Shown here: positions 40,601-47,648 of the stretch, piece after piece
Layout of the letters: every line of letters starts with the position of its first letter
How positions within the stretch are numbered: position 1 is the first letter of the stretch
Origin: Bacillota bacterium
Lineage (GTDB): Bacteria > Bacillota > Clostridia > Lachnospirales > Bianqueaceae
DNA length: 64,000 nucleotides
Assembly: GCA_017442735.1 (NCBI GenBank)
Contig: JAFRZE010000042.1
Location: forward strand, 1 to 64,000
Reading direction: 5' to 3'
Notes under the pieces: model-generated
Databases searched by the model: none
What the model was told of the DNA's origin: nothing
What the model saw: the letters and a program-made list of their open reading frames with translations, nothing else
Translations under genes and position numbers: made by a program

Positions 40601-42875
40601 TGATCTGAGCCTCATCCAGCTTTGCCGCGCCTTGTGCGGCAGAAAGACCTGTTTCTTTATCCGCTTTCCGGAATCGAACGCCGGCAAAAACCGCGTCGTT
40701 GAGATAGGAGGGACTGCCATCCGGTTCATACTTCAGTTTCCCGCTGGTTTCCGGGCTTACCCACTGAAACGCTGCTTCACCGGTCGACTGGCTGATCGTG
40801 ATGGTGCCTTTCAGTTCAAATCCGGACGCCAGATACCCATCCGGCGCCTTTTCTTCTGTCACGCGGATCGACCCCAGCGGAAAAGCGTTGCTGCTGGACG
40901 ATGTCGTATATAACGCGCTGCTTGTATAGGCCGGATCCAGATACGCGGAATTATTCAGAAACGCGAAGCCTTGACTGGTTTTAAAATACCATGTCCGGAC
41001 AGGGCTTCCAATCCAGGTATAGTTGTCGAAGAACTCCACTTTGAACGTTGCCGAAGACTCAGTGATCCGATGATTCCCCTGTGTACTGCTGCTTTTTATG
41101 ATCTGAATCCGATTCGGGTCCAGCGTAGGTGCGTCCTCAAAAGACACTTCCGCGGTTTTTTCCGGTTCTACCGTAACGCTCTTGACAGCCGGATCATAGA
41201 TATAACCGGTACCTGCGTTCGTGCCCGCGGCTTCCTGGATCCAGTATATACCCGGATTCAGTCCCTCCAGAAGATCCGATATGCCTGTGGAGGTGTCCAC
41301 GTCATACGAGGTGATCGTCAGTGAACCTACTTTATCGGAAAGCGCCGGGGATGATGACGTACCTGTATTGGTTTTGTAGACATCAAACCGGATCCCTGTC
41401 ATATCATAGCAGACATTCCCGTTGGTAGCCGCCGTATTGCTGCTGATCTTAGTGACCCTCATCCTGCCGACCAGCAGTTCTTCCGAATCAACGATCAACG
41501 GTGATTCCGCTGTATTCTGCGCGCTGACGCTGACAGCGTGGATCACCGGATCCCACTGCCAGGCCAAATCTGTCGGGCGGACGATCTCTACGATCCAGTA
41601 GCTTCCGGGAGAAAGTTCCAGGACCTCTGAATATCCGTCGCTTCCTACCGCAAGCGTTGCCGTGGTTCCTTCCGTCCCTATATTCGTATTTGACCTGGTT
41701 TGTTTCGCTTTGGCTGAAGCAGCCGCGCTTTCATCGGAAAAGACACCGTACACAGCCCCTGTCACCGGATGCGCGGCCAAAAACGCCTCGGAGGCCTGCG
41801 TGTTCGTTTTATGAACACGCAGATATCCATGATAAACGGGCGTTCCGATCGAGATCATCGGCTGTGTGCTGCTGCCTGTTTCCGGATAAAGCGCACCAAC
41901 GGATTCGATAATGCTGTTTTCCGGAAAACGTCCGTTCGGATAAGCGGACGCGTAAGCCAGGGCCTCTCCTGCCATATCTTCGATGGCGTTCCTATATATG
42001 TCTCCATAGCCGGCGGGGTCAAACCCCATCAGTTTCCAGATGACGCCCGTGATCATATTCTGATACGGCCAGTCCTCCTCACTGCACATAGTCATAAGGT
42101 ATGTCGGTGTCCCTGTAGAAGGATATCGGTTTGTCCAGTAATTATACAGAACGAAATACAGTGCCTGAAGACTGGCGCTGCGTCCGGTCGCCTCCAGATA
42201 TGAAGCCAGGTCAGAGTAGTAAAACGTTTGCCCGTCAGACGGGACGCCCATCGACATATCCAGACAGAACAGATGATTGCCGTTGGTATTGTCATAAGCC
42301 CTTCCGCTATGCCCGCTGTCCGGCATCAGCGAAATGGTCGTTTCCCCTTCCTCCGGCGCGGCAGAGCGAAGTTCCTCTCCGCCCTTTTTTGTATCAGTCA
42401 CTCTCTGATCGATCACGACAAGATCGACATACCCTTCCATCGTGCCGACGACCAGACGGACCTCCCGGACATCTGTCAGATCGATCTTTGTCACCGCTCC
42501 GTATCCGTAGGAGGTCTCTATCGTTTCGACATTTCCATCCATATGGGTCAATTCCAGTACTTCGGCATAGGTCCATCCGGTATATACACAGAAATCCATG
42601 GAAGATCCGGCCAGTGATCGTTCGATCGCTACCGTATGCTCGTCTACCGCCTGAAACAGGTTTTCACTGTCGCCGGTCACCTCGATCTGGCCACGCTGAC
42701 CTTCGAAGAGTGAATACTTACCGATCTCAAATCCCGCTCCCCAGCCCTCTACAGAAATCAGGATAAGATCCTCTTTCTCCTCGATCTCCTCGGCCATCGC
42801 AGGAAGGTCCATACCGGAGATCATCATGACGAGCGCCATGATAATGACCAGCCATATTCTTGCTTTTTGTCTCAT
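37635..42875 (-). CDS. Large sortase-anchored surface protein with SpaA-like repeats
   Basis: 1746 residues. Signal peptide: MRQKARIWLVIIMALVMMIS, cleaved near AMA-EE. A thioester-type domain follows (~190-330) with Cys204 in HLFCLDMSMG, but the usual TQ-x-A/V-I-W reads ITGVIW, so the Gln partner of a thioester is lacking. Several SpaA/prealbumin-like domains come next, four of them close tandem copies (QGDA-x-FAGI ... LTTDEDG ... LPYG-x-Y), then two VaFE-like repeats (~1420-1660). The C-terminus has a SSSEPEPE spacer, sorting motif NPPTGD, a hydrophobic segment (FYTGAIVMGLAALCFVLVL) and KHRNNSRKT. It is a wall-anchored adhesin or pilin-like stalk. I use the ATG at 42875 (AGAGGA site). No sortase gene is nearby. 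Confidence 0.92.
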   Translation of the reverse strand: MRQKARIWLVIIMALVMMISGMDLPAMAEEIEEKEDLILISVEGWGAGFEIGKYSLFEGQRGQIEVTGDSENLFQAVDEHTVAIERSLAGSSMDFCVYTGWTYAEVLELTHMDGNVETIETSYGYGAVTKIDLTDVREVRLVVGTMEGYVDLVVIDQRVTDTKKGGEELRSAAPEEGETTISLMPDSGHSGRAYDNTNGNHLFCLDMSMGVPSDGQTFYYSDLASYLEATGRSASLQALYFVLYNYWTNRYPSTGTPTYLMTMCSEEDWPYQNMITGVIWKLMGFDPAGYGDIYRNAIEDMAGEALAYASAYPNGRFPENSIIESVGALYPETGSSTQPMISIGTPVYHGYLRVHKTNTQASEAFLAAHPVTGAVYGVFSDESAAASAKAKQTRSNTNIGTEGTTATLAVGSDGYSEVLELSPGSYWIVEIVRPTDLAWQWDPVIHAVSVSAQNTAESPLIVDSEELLVGRMRVTKISSNTAATNGNVCYDMTGIRFDVYKTNTGTSSSPALSDKVGSLTITSYDVDTSTGISDLLEGLNPGIYWIQEAAGTNAGTGYIYDPAVKSVTVEPEKTAEVSFEDAPTLDPNRIQIIKSSSTQGNHRITESSATFKVEFFDNYTWIGSPVRTWYFKTSQGFAFLNNSAYLDPAYTSSALYTTSSSSNAFPLGSIRVTEEKAPDGYLASGFELKGTITISQSTGEAAFQWVSPETSGKLKYEPDGSPSYLNDAVFAGVRFRKADKETGLSAAQGAAKLDEAQISIYNHSGHDIILKNGTMIADGSLVMTLTTDEEGQAFSAADALPVGSYYAVETTEPEGYLRNDGWKVEFSISEADHGTIKDLTDESFLLKEQIIRGGVALEKWDIDLMSQSAQGDADFAGISFRITTLNDHPVRVEGADFSKGQVVYTLTTDEDGNASTPQDLLPYGKYQIEEIATNGKYLLTSGEAQILWIRTDGEIITANTEGGKIVFSDEVGKGAVMIEKQDEECELSQGDASFAGIRYAVVNRSLKEVKVEDTLYAPGVVVMILTLGEDGTAVSEERALPYGSYGIYELRSDALIEPGDIYNNSDKLGTSIFANENGYLFKEQSGKIELRTDGQTEKVLFSNAVLRGGVSFSKIDRELDQALPQGHGTLEGAIIEIVNRSQDPVFVEGEIYAPGEVVLTLTTDENGICGTEENVLPYGTYEAREKEASEGYLISDWQVTFEIREAGEIVKPEVLPEQIRRCDIRFSKVDIDGSPMSGIPFRISLLDPEGKVIESHVIVSDANGMVNTMDRKKTEGNINILDTYVKDGRFSDESMLDGSAAVWFGAKDTQSMEEGKGALIYGSYRIEELQCEANKGQVMLSEEIFFSSSTEEEFDLSEVFTDGSLNSLGNLFIDLIIHPSTDLIDITSNSKSLTIGEEVRIRDTFYYDHLKIGQTYCLVTKIYYEDAGGSMRQIGESSIQFEPEKVDMTNTSYGMVESECSIDSSELSGGRIHAVSILLTESEGKEIELLVHNEDCKDERQMLWLPTMRTVASDSQTNDHIGTTRQEASIRDIVFYENLAHEHMYRLEAILKEADTGKIVTDAEGKECVVGILLRVSENVEEVEEKSYGFLGPASGELIMPAFVFDATAYEGKILVVTELLFDYDLYDEELDYTENEAAIILRHDSLNDQDQQVFYPELPKEESSSEPEPESSSEPEPESSSESEQESSSEPSSEPESQPEPEKPGPNPPTGDHMRTGFYTGAIVMGLAALCFVLVLKHRNNSRKT
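39210..40690 (-). repeat. Four tandem SpaA-like domain repeats in the adhesin gene
   Basis: About 110-125 codons each. Each unit starts at QG(A/D/H) followed by a strand, an IxNxS-like motif, a VEG-x3-Y/A-x-G-x-VV strand, an LTTDEDG-type loop and an LPYG-x-Y strand. Copies have diverged at DNA level, so the repeat is ancient rather than a recent slippage. The edges are approximate. Confidence 0.7.
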
Positions 42876-42894
42876 CGTTTTTTCCTCTTTTCTA

Positions 42895-43704
42895 TTATTC
42901 ATCGTCTGTCTGACTTCCGCAGATCCTGCAGATCTGCCCGACTACGACCTCTTCGCTGTATGCCGCCTGATCGATCACCCAGATCGTCTGAGTAACAGCT
43001 TCATGATGGATCGTTTCCTGTCCTGTTATGACTTCTTCATCGATATAGGTAACGGTGAAGCTGTCATGGATATCCTCTTCATCGTCCGCGTGTTCGATGG
43101 AATGCATCTCCCACTCAAAGTCCGTGTCAAACAGGGCGCCGCAGCGGCAGCGACATTTCTCTGTACGACAAAGCTCCACGATATCGCGAATCTCATCCCA
43201 TTCTTCCTGCAGAACGATCTCCTCATAGTGGCCCTGCTCCGGATGTTCGACTGTTTCCACGATATCGACCCACTCATGAGTACAAATTGTCGCTTCCGAT
43301 ACTTCCGCAGATTCGACCGTTTCCTCCACTTCAGAAGAAACTGTTTCGACTGGTGATTCCTCTTCTGTAACAGTCTCCGGCAATGAAGATATTTCCTCTT
43401 CTGCGGCTTTCTCCGGCAATGAAGATGCTTCTTCTTCCGTTGCGATATCCTCTTCTAAAGAGGATTCCGTTTTCTCAACGAGTTCTTCCTTTTCGGATGA
43501 TGCTTCTGTTACCTCCAAAACCGTTTCTTCTGACGGTTCCGATCGCTTTATCTCATCTGATACCGCCGACACTTCCCGGACTGGTTTTCGCCCGGACCTC
43601 AGTGCACTGCCTTCCTTCTTTTTCATATGACCGGAAAGACAGATACCGATAACTGTGATCAGCAGAAAGATGACCAGCAGAATGATCCTTCGTTTTTTCT
43701 TCAA
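42895..43704 (-). CDS. Acidic single-pass membrane protein with a Cys/His-rich end
   Basis: 269 residues. Basic start then a transmembrane helix (MKKKRRIILLVIFLLITVIG), a long Glu/Ser/Val-rich spacer (~50-140, repeats of EEASSLPEKAAEEE type), and a C-terminal domain with metal-binding pairs: CTHEW, CRTEKCRCRCG and CRICG, plus HEWV, HYEE and HSIEHADDE. The pattern suggests a zinc-ribbon-like extracytoplasmic module. I prefer a TTG start at 43704: AGAGGTGG lies 5 nt before it, while the GTG at 43713 overlaps that site. It is 19 bp upstream of the adhesin gene, so the two are expressed together; it may be an assembly partner. Confidence 0.75.
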   Translation of the reverse strand: MKKKRRIILLVIFLLITVIGICLSGHMKKKEGSALRSGRKPVREVSAVSDEIKRSEPSEETVLEVTEASSEKEELVEKTESSLEEDIATEEEASSLPEKAAEEEISSLPETVTEEESPVETVSSEVEETVESAEVSEATICTHEWVDIVETVEHPEQGHYEEIVLQEEWDEIRDIVELCRTEKCRCRCGALFDTDFEWEMHSIEHADDEEDIHDSFTVTYIDEEVITGQETIHHEAVTQTIWVIDQAAYSEEVVVGQICRICGSQTDDE

Positions 43705-43772
43705 TGGATCCACCTCTTTCTGATCTCAGAATCCGCGGATCAGATTCTGGCCAGCGCAGCGAGAGGCGTTTG

Positions 43773-44453
43773 TCATGGTCTCTTTGATCGGATCGAAATA
43801 CTCGATATCTTCGCCAAGAAAATAATCTGTATCTCGCTGCGCTCGATCTCCTTTCCCATCTTGATCAGTTCTTCAAAACAGGGAGCGCGTCCGGCTTTCT
43901 GGATCAGTATTCGATGCCGTGACGCCGGGAAGATGTAGAATCCGCTGTTCAGTTCATCGCGGATCCTGCAAAGCAGACGATTGTCACACATGAGATTGGC
44001 ACTGAACGAGATATATTCCCCGCACCAGAGAAGCATCGCGCCGGTAGGATTTCCCCACTTGCTTTTGTCCAGAAGATTTGTCGGCTTCGGCGCCATCAGT
44101 TCCTCACGGTAGTACAGATAATCATCCAGGTTATAGAGATAAGCGAGGTGTTTCCGCTGATTCTCCAGCGCCTTCTCAAACAGCTCTTCCGCTGTGATCC
44201 CCCACTCATCGATCTGGAAGATCTCGATCACCTGGGAGGTGACTGCTTCCGGATTCTCAAAGAGCGGGATCTGACAGACCGCGAAATAGTCCTCCGCGAT
44301 CCGAAAAGTCACACAGCTTTTGACATATTCATCCCACAGATCGATCGGTTTGATACTGAGCCAGATTGTGTCTTGGATATCCTCATACTTTTTTTCGACG
44401 ATCGGCAGACCCGCATACTCATGCACGCCTTCCCGAAATCTGAGTACCATCAT
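43773..44453 (-). CDS. DUF5688 family protein, probably frameshifted near the 3' end
   Basis: 226 residues as read. It matches the DUF5688 pattern: EYAGLPIVEKKYEDIQDTIW, a helical middle, then MLLWCGEYISFSANLMCDNR and FYIFPASRHRILI. Function unknown. The last ~16 residues (QIIFLAKISSISIRSKRP) look out of frame. Reading on in the frame reached by removing 2 nt near 43833-43837 gives DTDYFLGEDIEYFDPIKETM and 15 more residues to a stop at 43726, a far more protein-like end. The start at 44453 follows AAGGAGG. It is in the leftward row with the adhesin genes but has a 60-bp gap. Confidence 0.75.
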   Translation of the reverse strand: MMVLRFREGVHEYAGLPIVEKKYEDIQDTIWLSIKPIDLWDEYVKSCVTFRIAEDYFAVCQIPLFENPEAVTSQVIEIFQIDEWGITAEELFEKALENQRKHLAYLYNLDDYLYYREELMAPKPTNLLDKSKWGNPTGAMLLWCGEYISFSANLMCDNRLLCRIRDELNSGFYIFPASRHRILIQKAGRAPCFEELIKMGKEIERSEIQIIFLAKISSISIRSKRP

Positions 44454-44542
44454 AACGACCTCCTTTTGCCGGGCAAAAATACCCCTTTACTATTATTGTC
44501 GGCATTTTTACAGGAAATTTTTAAACGATTTTCATGTTTTTG

Positions 44543-44577
44543 CAAAAAAAATAAGGGCAGAACCCTGAATTCTGCCC
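44543..44577 (-). terminator. Terminator after DUF3842
   Basis: Minus-strand hairpin GGGCAGAA / TTCTGCCC (44570-44577 and 44555-44562) with 7-nt loop, then TTATTTTTTTT. It closes the GH18-DUF3842 operon. Confidence 0.87.
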
Positions 44578-44611
44578 AAAACTTGCGTTTTAATTCAATA
44601 TTTTACTTTAC

Positions 44612-45034
44612 TTATACTTCCACAGGATTGCCTATAAGGCTGCGTATCTTGACGATCGCGTCCTCGATCAGTACGGACATGGACACGCCGGGAACGCCGG
44701 CGACCAGTGTGTCACATTTCGAAACAGGGATCAGCACCCGGCTTGCCTTCGCCCTGCCGACTGCCTTGGCCATCTTAGGTGTGACCTCTCCCATCAGCGC
44801 GTCCGCCAGAACGATCCCGATCGGCCCGACGATGATATCAGCCAGTTTCGAGCAGGTCAATACCGCGTTTTCTCCCGTCGCGGCCTGCACCGCTCCGCTC
44901 TTCAGCATGGATGCTGTCGCGATGCTGTTGGTCCCCGCCGCGATGATCCTTGCCTCGGGAAACTCTGTCGTAAGCCGCTTGACCATCTGCGACCCGATCG
45001 CGCCTCCCTGCCCGTCAATTACCAGAATCGTCAT
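44612..45034 (-). CDS. DUF3842 family protein
   Basis: 140 residues of the DUF3842 family. The N-terminus MTILVIDGQGGAIGSQMVKR is a Rossmann-type beta-alpha turn with a glycine-rich GQGGAIG loop; later blocks are ADIIVGPIGIVLADALMGE (around residue 87) and RVLIPVSKCDTLVAGV. It is cytosolic and has no known reaction. The start follows GAGGAG, 3 bp after the GH18 gene, so they are co-transcribed although no functional link is evident. Confidence 0.88.
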   Translation of the reverse strand: MTILVIDGQGGAIGSQMVKRLTTEFPEARIIAAGTNSIATASMLKSGAVQAATGENAVLTCSKLADIIVGPIGIVLADALMGEVTPKMAKAVGRAKASRVLIPVSKCDTLVAGVPGVSMSVLIEDAIVKIRSLIGNPVEV

Positions 45035-45037
45035 ATT

Positions 45038-46018
45038 TTACTCCTCTTCCGCCAGCAGTTCCCTGGCAACGATCTTCCGGGCCTGCCCTTCCGGATCATG
45101 GTTATAAGTCCAGTCCATCAATCCGCCCAGATGGTTTTCTTTGATATACTTACATTTCTCCACCAGTGTTCTCTCATCATCATATGCGATATGAAAGACA
45201 CCGTTCTTAGTCACATAACTTTGCTTGGCCTTCTCATCAAACTGACGCTCATACTGAGGATCTGTCTCCAGCAGATGTTCGATCTGATCGAAACGGTAGA
45301 ACCCTTCCGGCCCCTGCTCCGCGACATATCCGTAGTAGGGAACACCGATATTGATCTTATACGACGGAACTCCCTGTGAAATATAGTACCGGACCGCACG
45401 GTCATCGCAGAGCTCGGAGATCACCTTCCCCACAGAAGCGGGATACAGGTTGGAATGATGGGAGGAGCCAAGCGAAGACCAGTTGAAATCATATCCCATC
45501 AGATTGATGAAATCCAGGATAGGCGCCAGTCTGGTGAAGTCCGTATGGATCCAGTGGCGATTCTCCCCGCCGTGCGCGATGGTCAGCAGTTTGTCCGGCA
45601 GCACATCCCTCAGCGCCTGCATAAACAGAATATAATAGTCATCCTTGAAATCTTCGATCGGCTGGTCGATCCGAAGATTCAGTCCCGGGTATTCCCAGTC
45701 GACGTCCACGCCATCCAGCTCATATTCATCCACCACTTCACGGACCATCGCCGCGTTCTTTCTGCGCCATTCTTCCGTCCGGCTTCTCTCATCGAATTTC
45801 TGTCCGCCCCATTGCTGCAGGGAGACCAGCAGCTTAACTCCCTGCTCGGTGCAGATCTTTCTCATTTTCTTCAGACAGTCCGGCCGGCGGATATAGAGTC
45901 CGTCATCCCGCAGAAAGACAAATCCGTAGTTGATATGCGTGATCCCGGTAAGATCGATCTGATCCGGGAAATCTTCCGTCAGTTTATCGGTGATATAGGA
46001 AACGACATGATACTTCAT
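45038..46018 (-). CDS. Glycoside hydrolase family 18 (chitinase/ENGase-like)
   Basis: 326 residues. The TIM-barrel has the GH18 signature D102-G-V-D-x-D-x-E109 (DGVDVDWEYPG), with Glu109 as acid, followed by MGYDFNWSS and the C-terminal GGLMDWTYNHDP. No signal peptide is seen, so it is either cytosolic or exported by another route; it may trim GlcNAc-containing glycan or peptidoglycan fragments. The ATG at 46018 has GGAGG 10 nt upstream; the longer frame to 46336 crosses the opposite DUF1667 gene and is rejected. Confidence 0.92.
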   Translation of the reverse strand: MKYHVVSYITDKLTEDFPDQIDLTGITHINYGFVFLRDDGLYIRRPDCLKKMRKICTEQGVKLLVSLQQWGGQKFDERSRTEEWRRKNAAMVREVVDEYELDGVDVDWEYPGLNLRIDQPIEDFKDDYYILFMQALRDVLPDKLLTIAHGGENRHWIHTDFTRLAPILDFINLMGYDFNWSSLGSSHHSNLYPASVGKVISELCDDRAVRYYISQGVPSYKINIGVPYYGYVAEQGPEGFYRFDQIEHLLETDPQYERQFDEKAKQSYVTKNGVFHIAYDDERTLVEKCKYIKENHLGGLMDWTYNHDPEGQARKIVARELLAEEE

Positions 46019-46172
46019 TGGTTTTCCGCCTCCGGAGAATAAAATAAAGTCTATAGTTATTGTATCGTATTTTATTCGAAAAGCAACACTTTTCCCTATT
46101 TCCTTCATCCCGAAAATGTGATAAAATATCTGGAAGAGCAATTCGAAGTGTGACCGTCTTACAGGAGGAACC

Positions 46173-46541
46173 ATGGAATATACTTGTATTCTCTGCCCGA
46201 GAGGATGCCACCTCAGTGCAGAGTGGACTGTGAACGAACAAGGCGAAAAGACCGTTGCTGTTACCGGCAATTTCTGCCCGCGCGGAATCAAATATGCGAC
46301 TGAGGAAATGACCCAGCCTATGCGGACTGTGACCACTTCTGTCTATGTGGAAGACGGCGATGAGAAAATGGTCTCCGTCAAGACAAGCGATACCGTTCCC
46401 AAAGCCAAGATCGAAGAAGTTCTTGCCTGTGCCCGCCAGATCAAAGCAAAAGCGCCTCTTTTCGTAGGCGATGTCCTGATCGAGAACGTGGCTGGGACTG
46501 GTTGTGACCTCGTAGCCACCCGGAAAGTCGTACGTGCCTGA
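46173..46541 (+). CDS. DUF1667 protein (glycerol-3-phosphate oxidation partner)
   Basis: 122 residues. The N-terminus MEYTCILCPRGCHLSAEW and GNFCPRGIKYATEE give the family cysteines C-x2-C-x3-C and C-x2-RG, a probable iron-sulfur or redox cluster site; the C-terminus ends AGTGCDLVATRKV. DUF1667 genes usually sit beside a GlpA-like dehydrogenase and an FAD oxidoreductase, forming a three-part module. Those two genes are here at 49866-52653 on the other strand, 3.3 kb away. The start follows CAGGAGGAACC. mutY begins 3 bp after its stop. Confidence 0.9.
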   Translation: MEYTCILCPRGCHLSAEWTVNEQGEKTVAVTGNFCPRGIKYATEEMTQPMRTVTTSVYVEDGDEKMVSVKTSDTVPKAKIEEVLACARQIKAKAPLFVGDVLIENVAGTGCDLVATRKVVRA

Positions 46542-46544
46542 TCC

Positions 46545-47615
46545 ATGACAGATCCCTCTACCATCAACCGGCCGGTAACGCCTTCCGACGCTCACTGGCC
46601 GCTTTTTATTGCCAGGTGGTTCATCGAAAACAGCAGGGATCTCCCCTGGCGGACAGATCCGCCGGATCCTTATTATGTCTGGCTTTCCGAGATCATGCTC
46701 CAACAGACCCGGATCGAGACCGTGATCCCGTATTTTGAACGTTTTACGCACGACTATCCTACCGTATATGACCTGGCAAATGCCCCGCTTGACGATGTGC
46801 TGAAGCACTGGGAAGGCCTGGGCTATTACAGCCGCGCCAGAAACCTTCACAAAGCCGCTGTCCTGATCGCTAAAAGGCCGGACGGTTTTCCCTCTTCCCT
46901 GGAAGAGATCAAAGCGCTTCCCGGAATAGGGGATTATACAGCAGGCGCGATCAGCGCGATCGCTTTTTCCCTTCCGGCTATCGCTGTAGACGGAAATGTG
47001 ATGCGCGTCGTAAGCCGCCTGTATGCCCTGGAAGACGATGTACTGAAAGAATCATCCAGACGAACCGTAAGAGAACTTCTGCGTGAGGTCTATCCTTCCG
47101 AATATCCCGGGGCTTTTGTCCAGGGCCTGATGGAACTGGGAGAAACGATCTGCCTGCCCTCCTCGCCCAAATGTCTCTCCTGTCCGGTTCGGGAATGCTG
47201 CGTAGCGTTCCTTGAAGAGCGAACGGATGAGCTCCCGAAGCGTGAATCCCGTACCAGGCGGCGCATAGAAGATCTCGCTGTTTTTCTGATCAAGGAAGAT
47301 CACCGGATCCTGCTGGCCAAACGCCCGGAGGATACGGTCCTTGCCGGTCTTTGGGAACTGCCCAATGTACCTGATGCGGATGATCCTGCCCTTCTCTTCC
47401 TGAACAAATATGGTATCCGGATCCGGCCGGGCCGGCTGATCAGAGAGACCGATCATGTTTTTACGCATATCACCTGGCACATGAGATTATTTGAAGCCTC
47501 TCTCTCCGACTGCCTGACCGCTTCTTCCCTTCCCGAAGGACTGCTCCTGGCGGACAGGGATACGATCGGTAAGAAGATCATGCTGCCTACAGCTTTCCGC
47601 AAATTACTATCATAA
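46545..47615 (+). CDS. mutY: A/G-specific adenine DNA glycosylase
   Basis: 356 residues. Removes adenine mispaired with 8-oxoguanine. The helix-hairpin-helix LPGIGDYTAGAI is followed by catalytic Asp in AVDGNVMRV; the Fe-S motif C-x6-C-x2-C-x5-C is complete (CLPSSPKCLSC, then a Cys pair). The C-terminal half (~235-356) is a Nudix-like 8-oxoG recognition domain (ILLAKRPEDTVLAGLWELP). Translation is probably coupled to DUF1667, since no ribosome site precedes the ATG. Confidence 0.95.
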   Translation: MTDPSTINRPVTPSDAHWPLFIARWFIENSRDLPWRTDPPDPYYVWLSEIMLQQTRIETVIPYFERFTHDYPTVYDLANAPLDDVLKHWEGLGYYSRARNLHKAAVLIAKRPDGFPSSLEEIKALPGIGDYTAGAISAIAFSLPAIAVDGNVMRVVSRLYALEDDVLKESSRRTVRELLREVYPSEYPGAFVQGLMELGETICLPSSPKCLSCPVRECCVAFLEERTDELPKRESRTRRRIEDLAVFLIKEDHRILLAKRPEDTVLAGLWELPNVPDADDPALLFLNKYGIRIRPGRLIRETDHVFTHITWHMRLFEASLSDCLTASSLPEGLLLADRDTIGKKIMLPTAFRKLLS

Positions 47616-47648
47616 TAGAAAGGCCCGGCTCCGCCGGGAGATTGACGA

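Noticed and set aside
39210-40690. Recent DNA duplication in the adhesin
   Set aside because: The four units are similar as protein but have diverged in DNA, so they are old domain repeats.
42131-42766. Long plus-strand frame opposite the adhesin
   Set aside because: Arg/Ser/Pro-rich shadow of the coding strand with no start signals.
46019-46336. N-terminal extension of the GH18 protein
   Set aside because: It would run across the opposite DUF1667 gene and the intergenic region; GGAGG supports the start at 46018.
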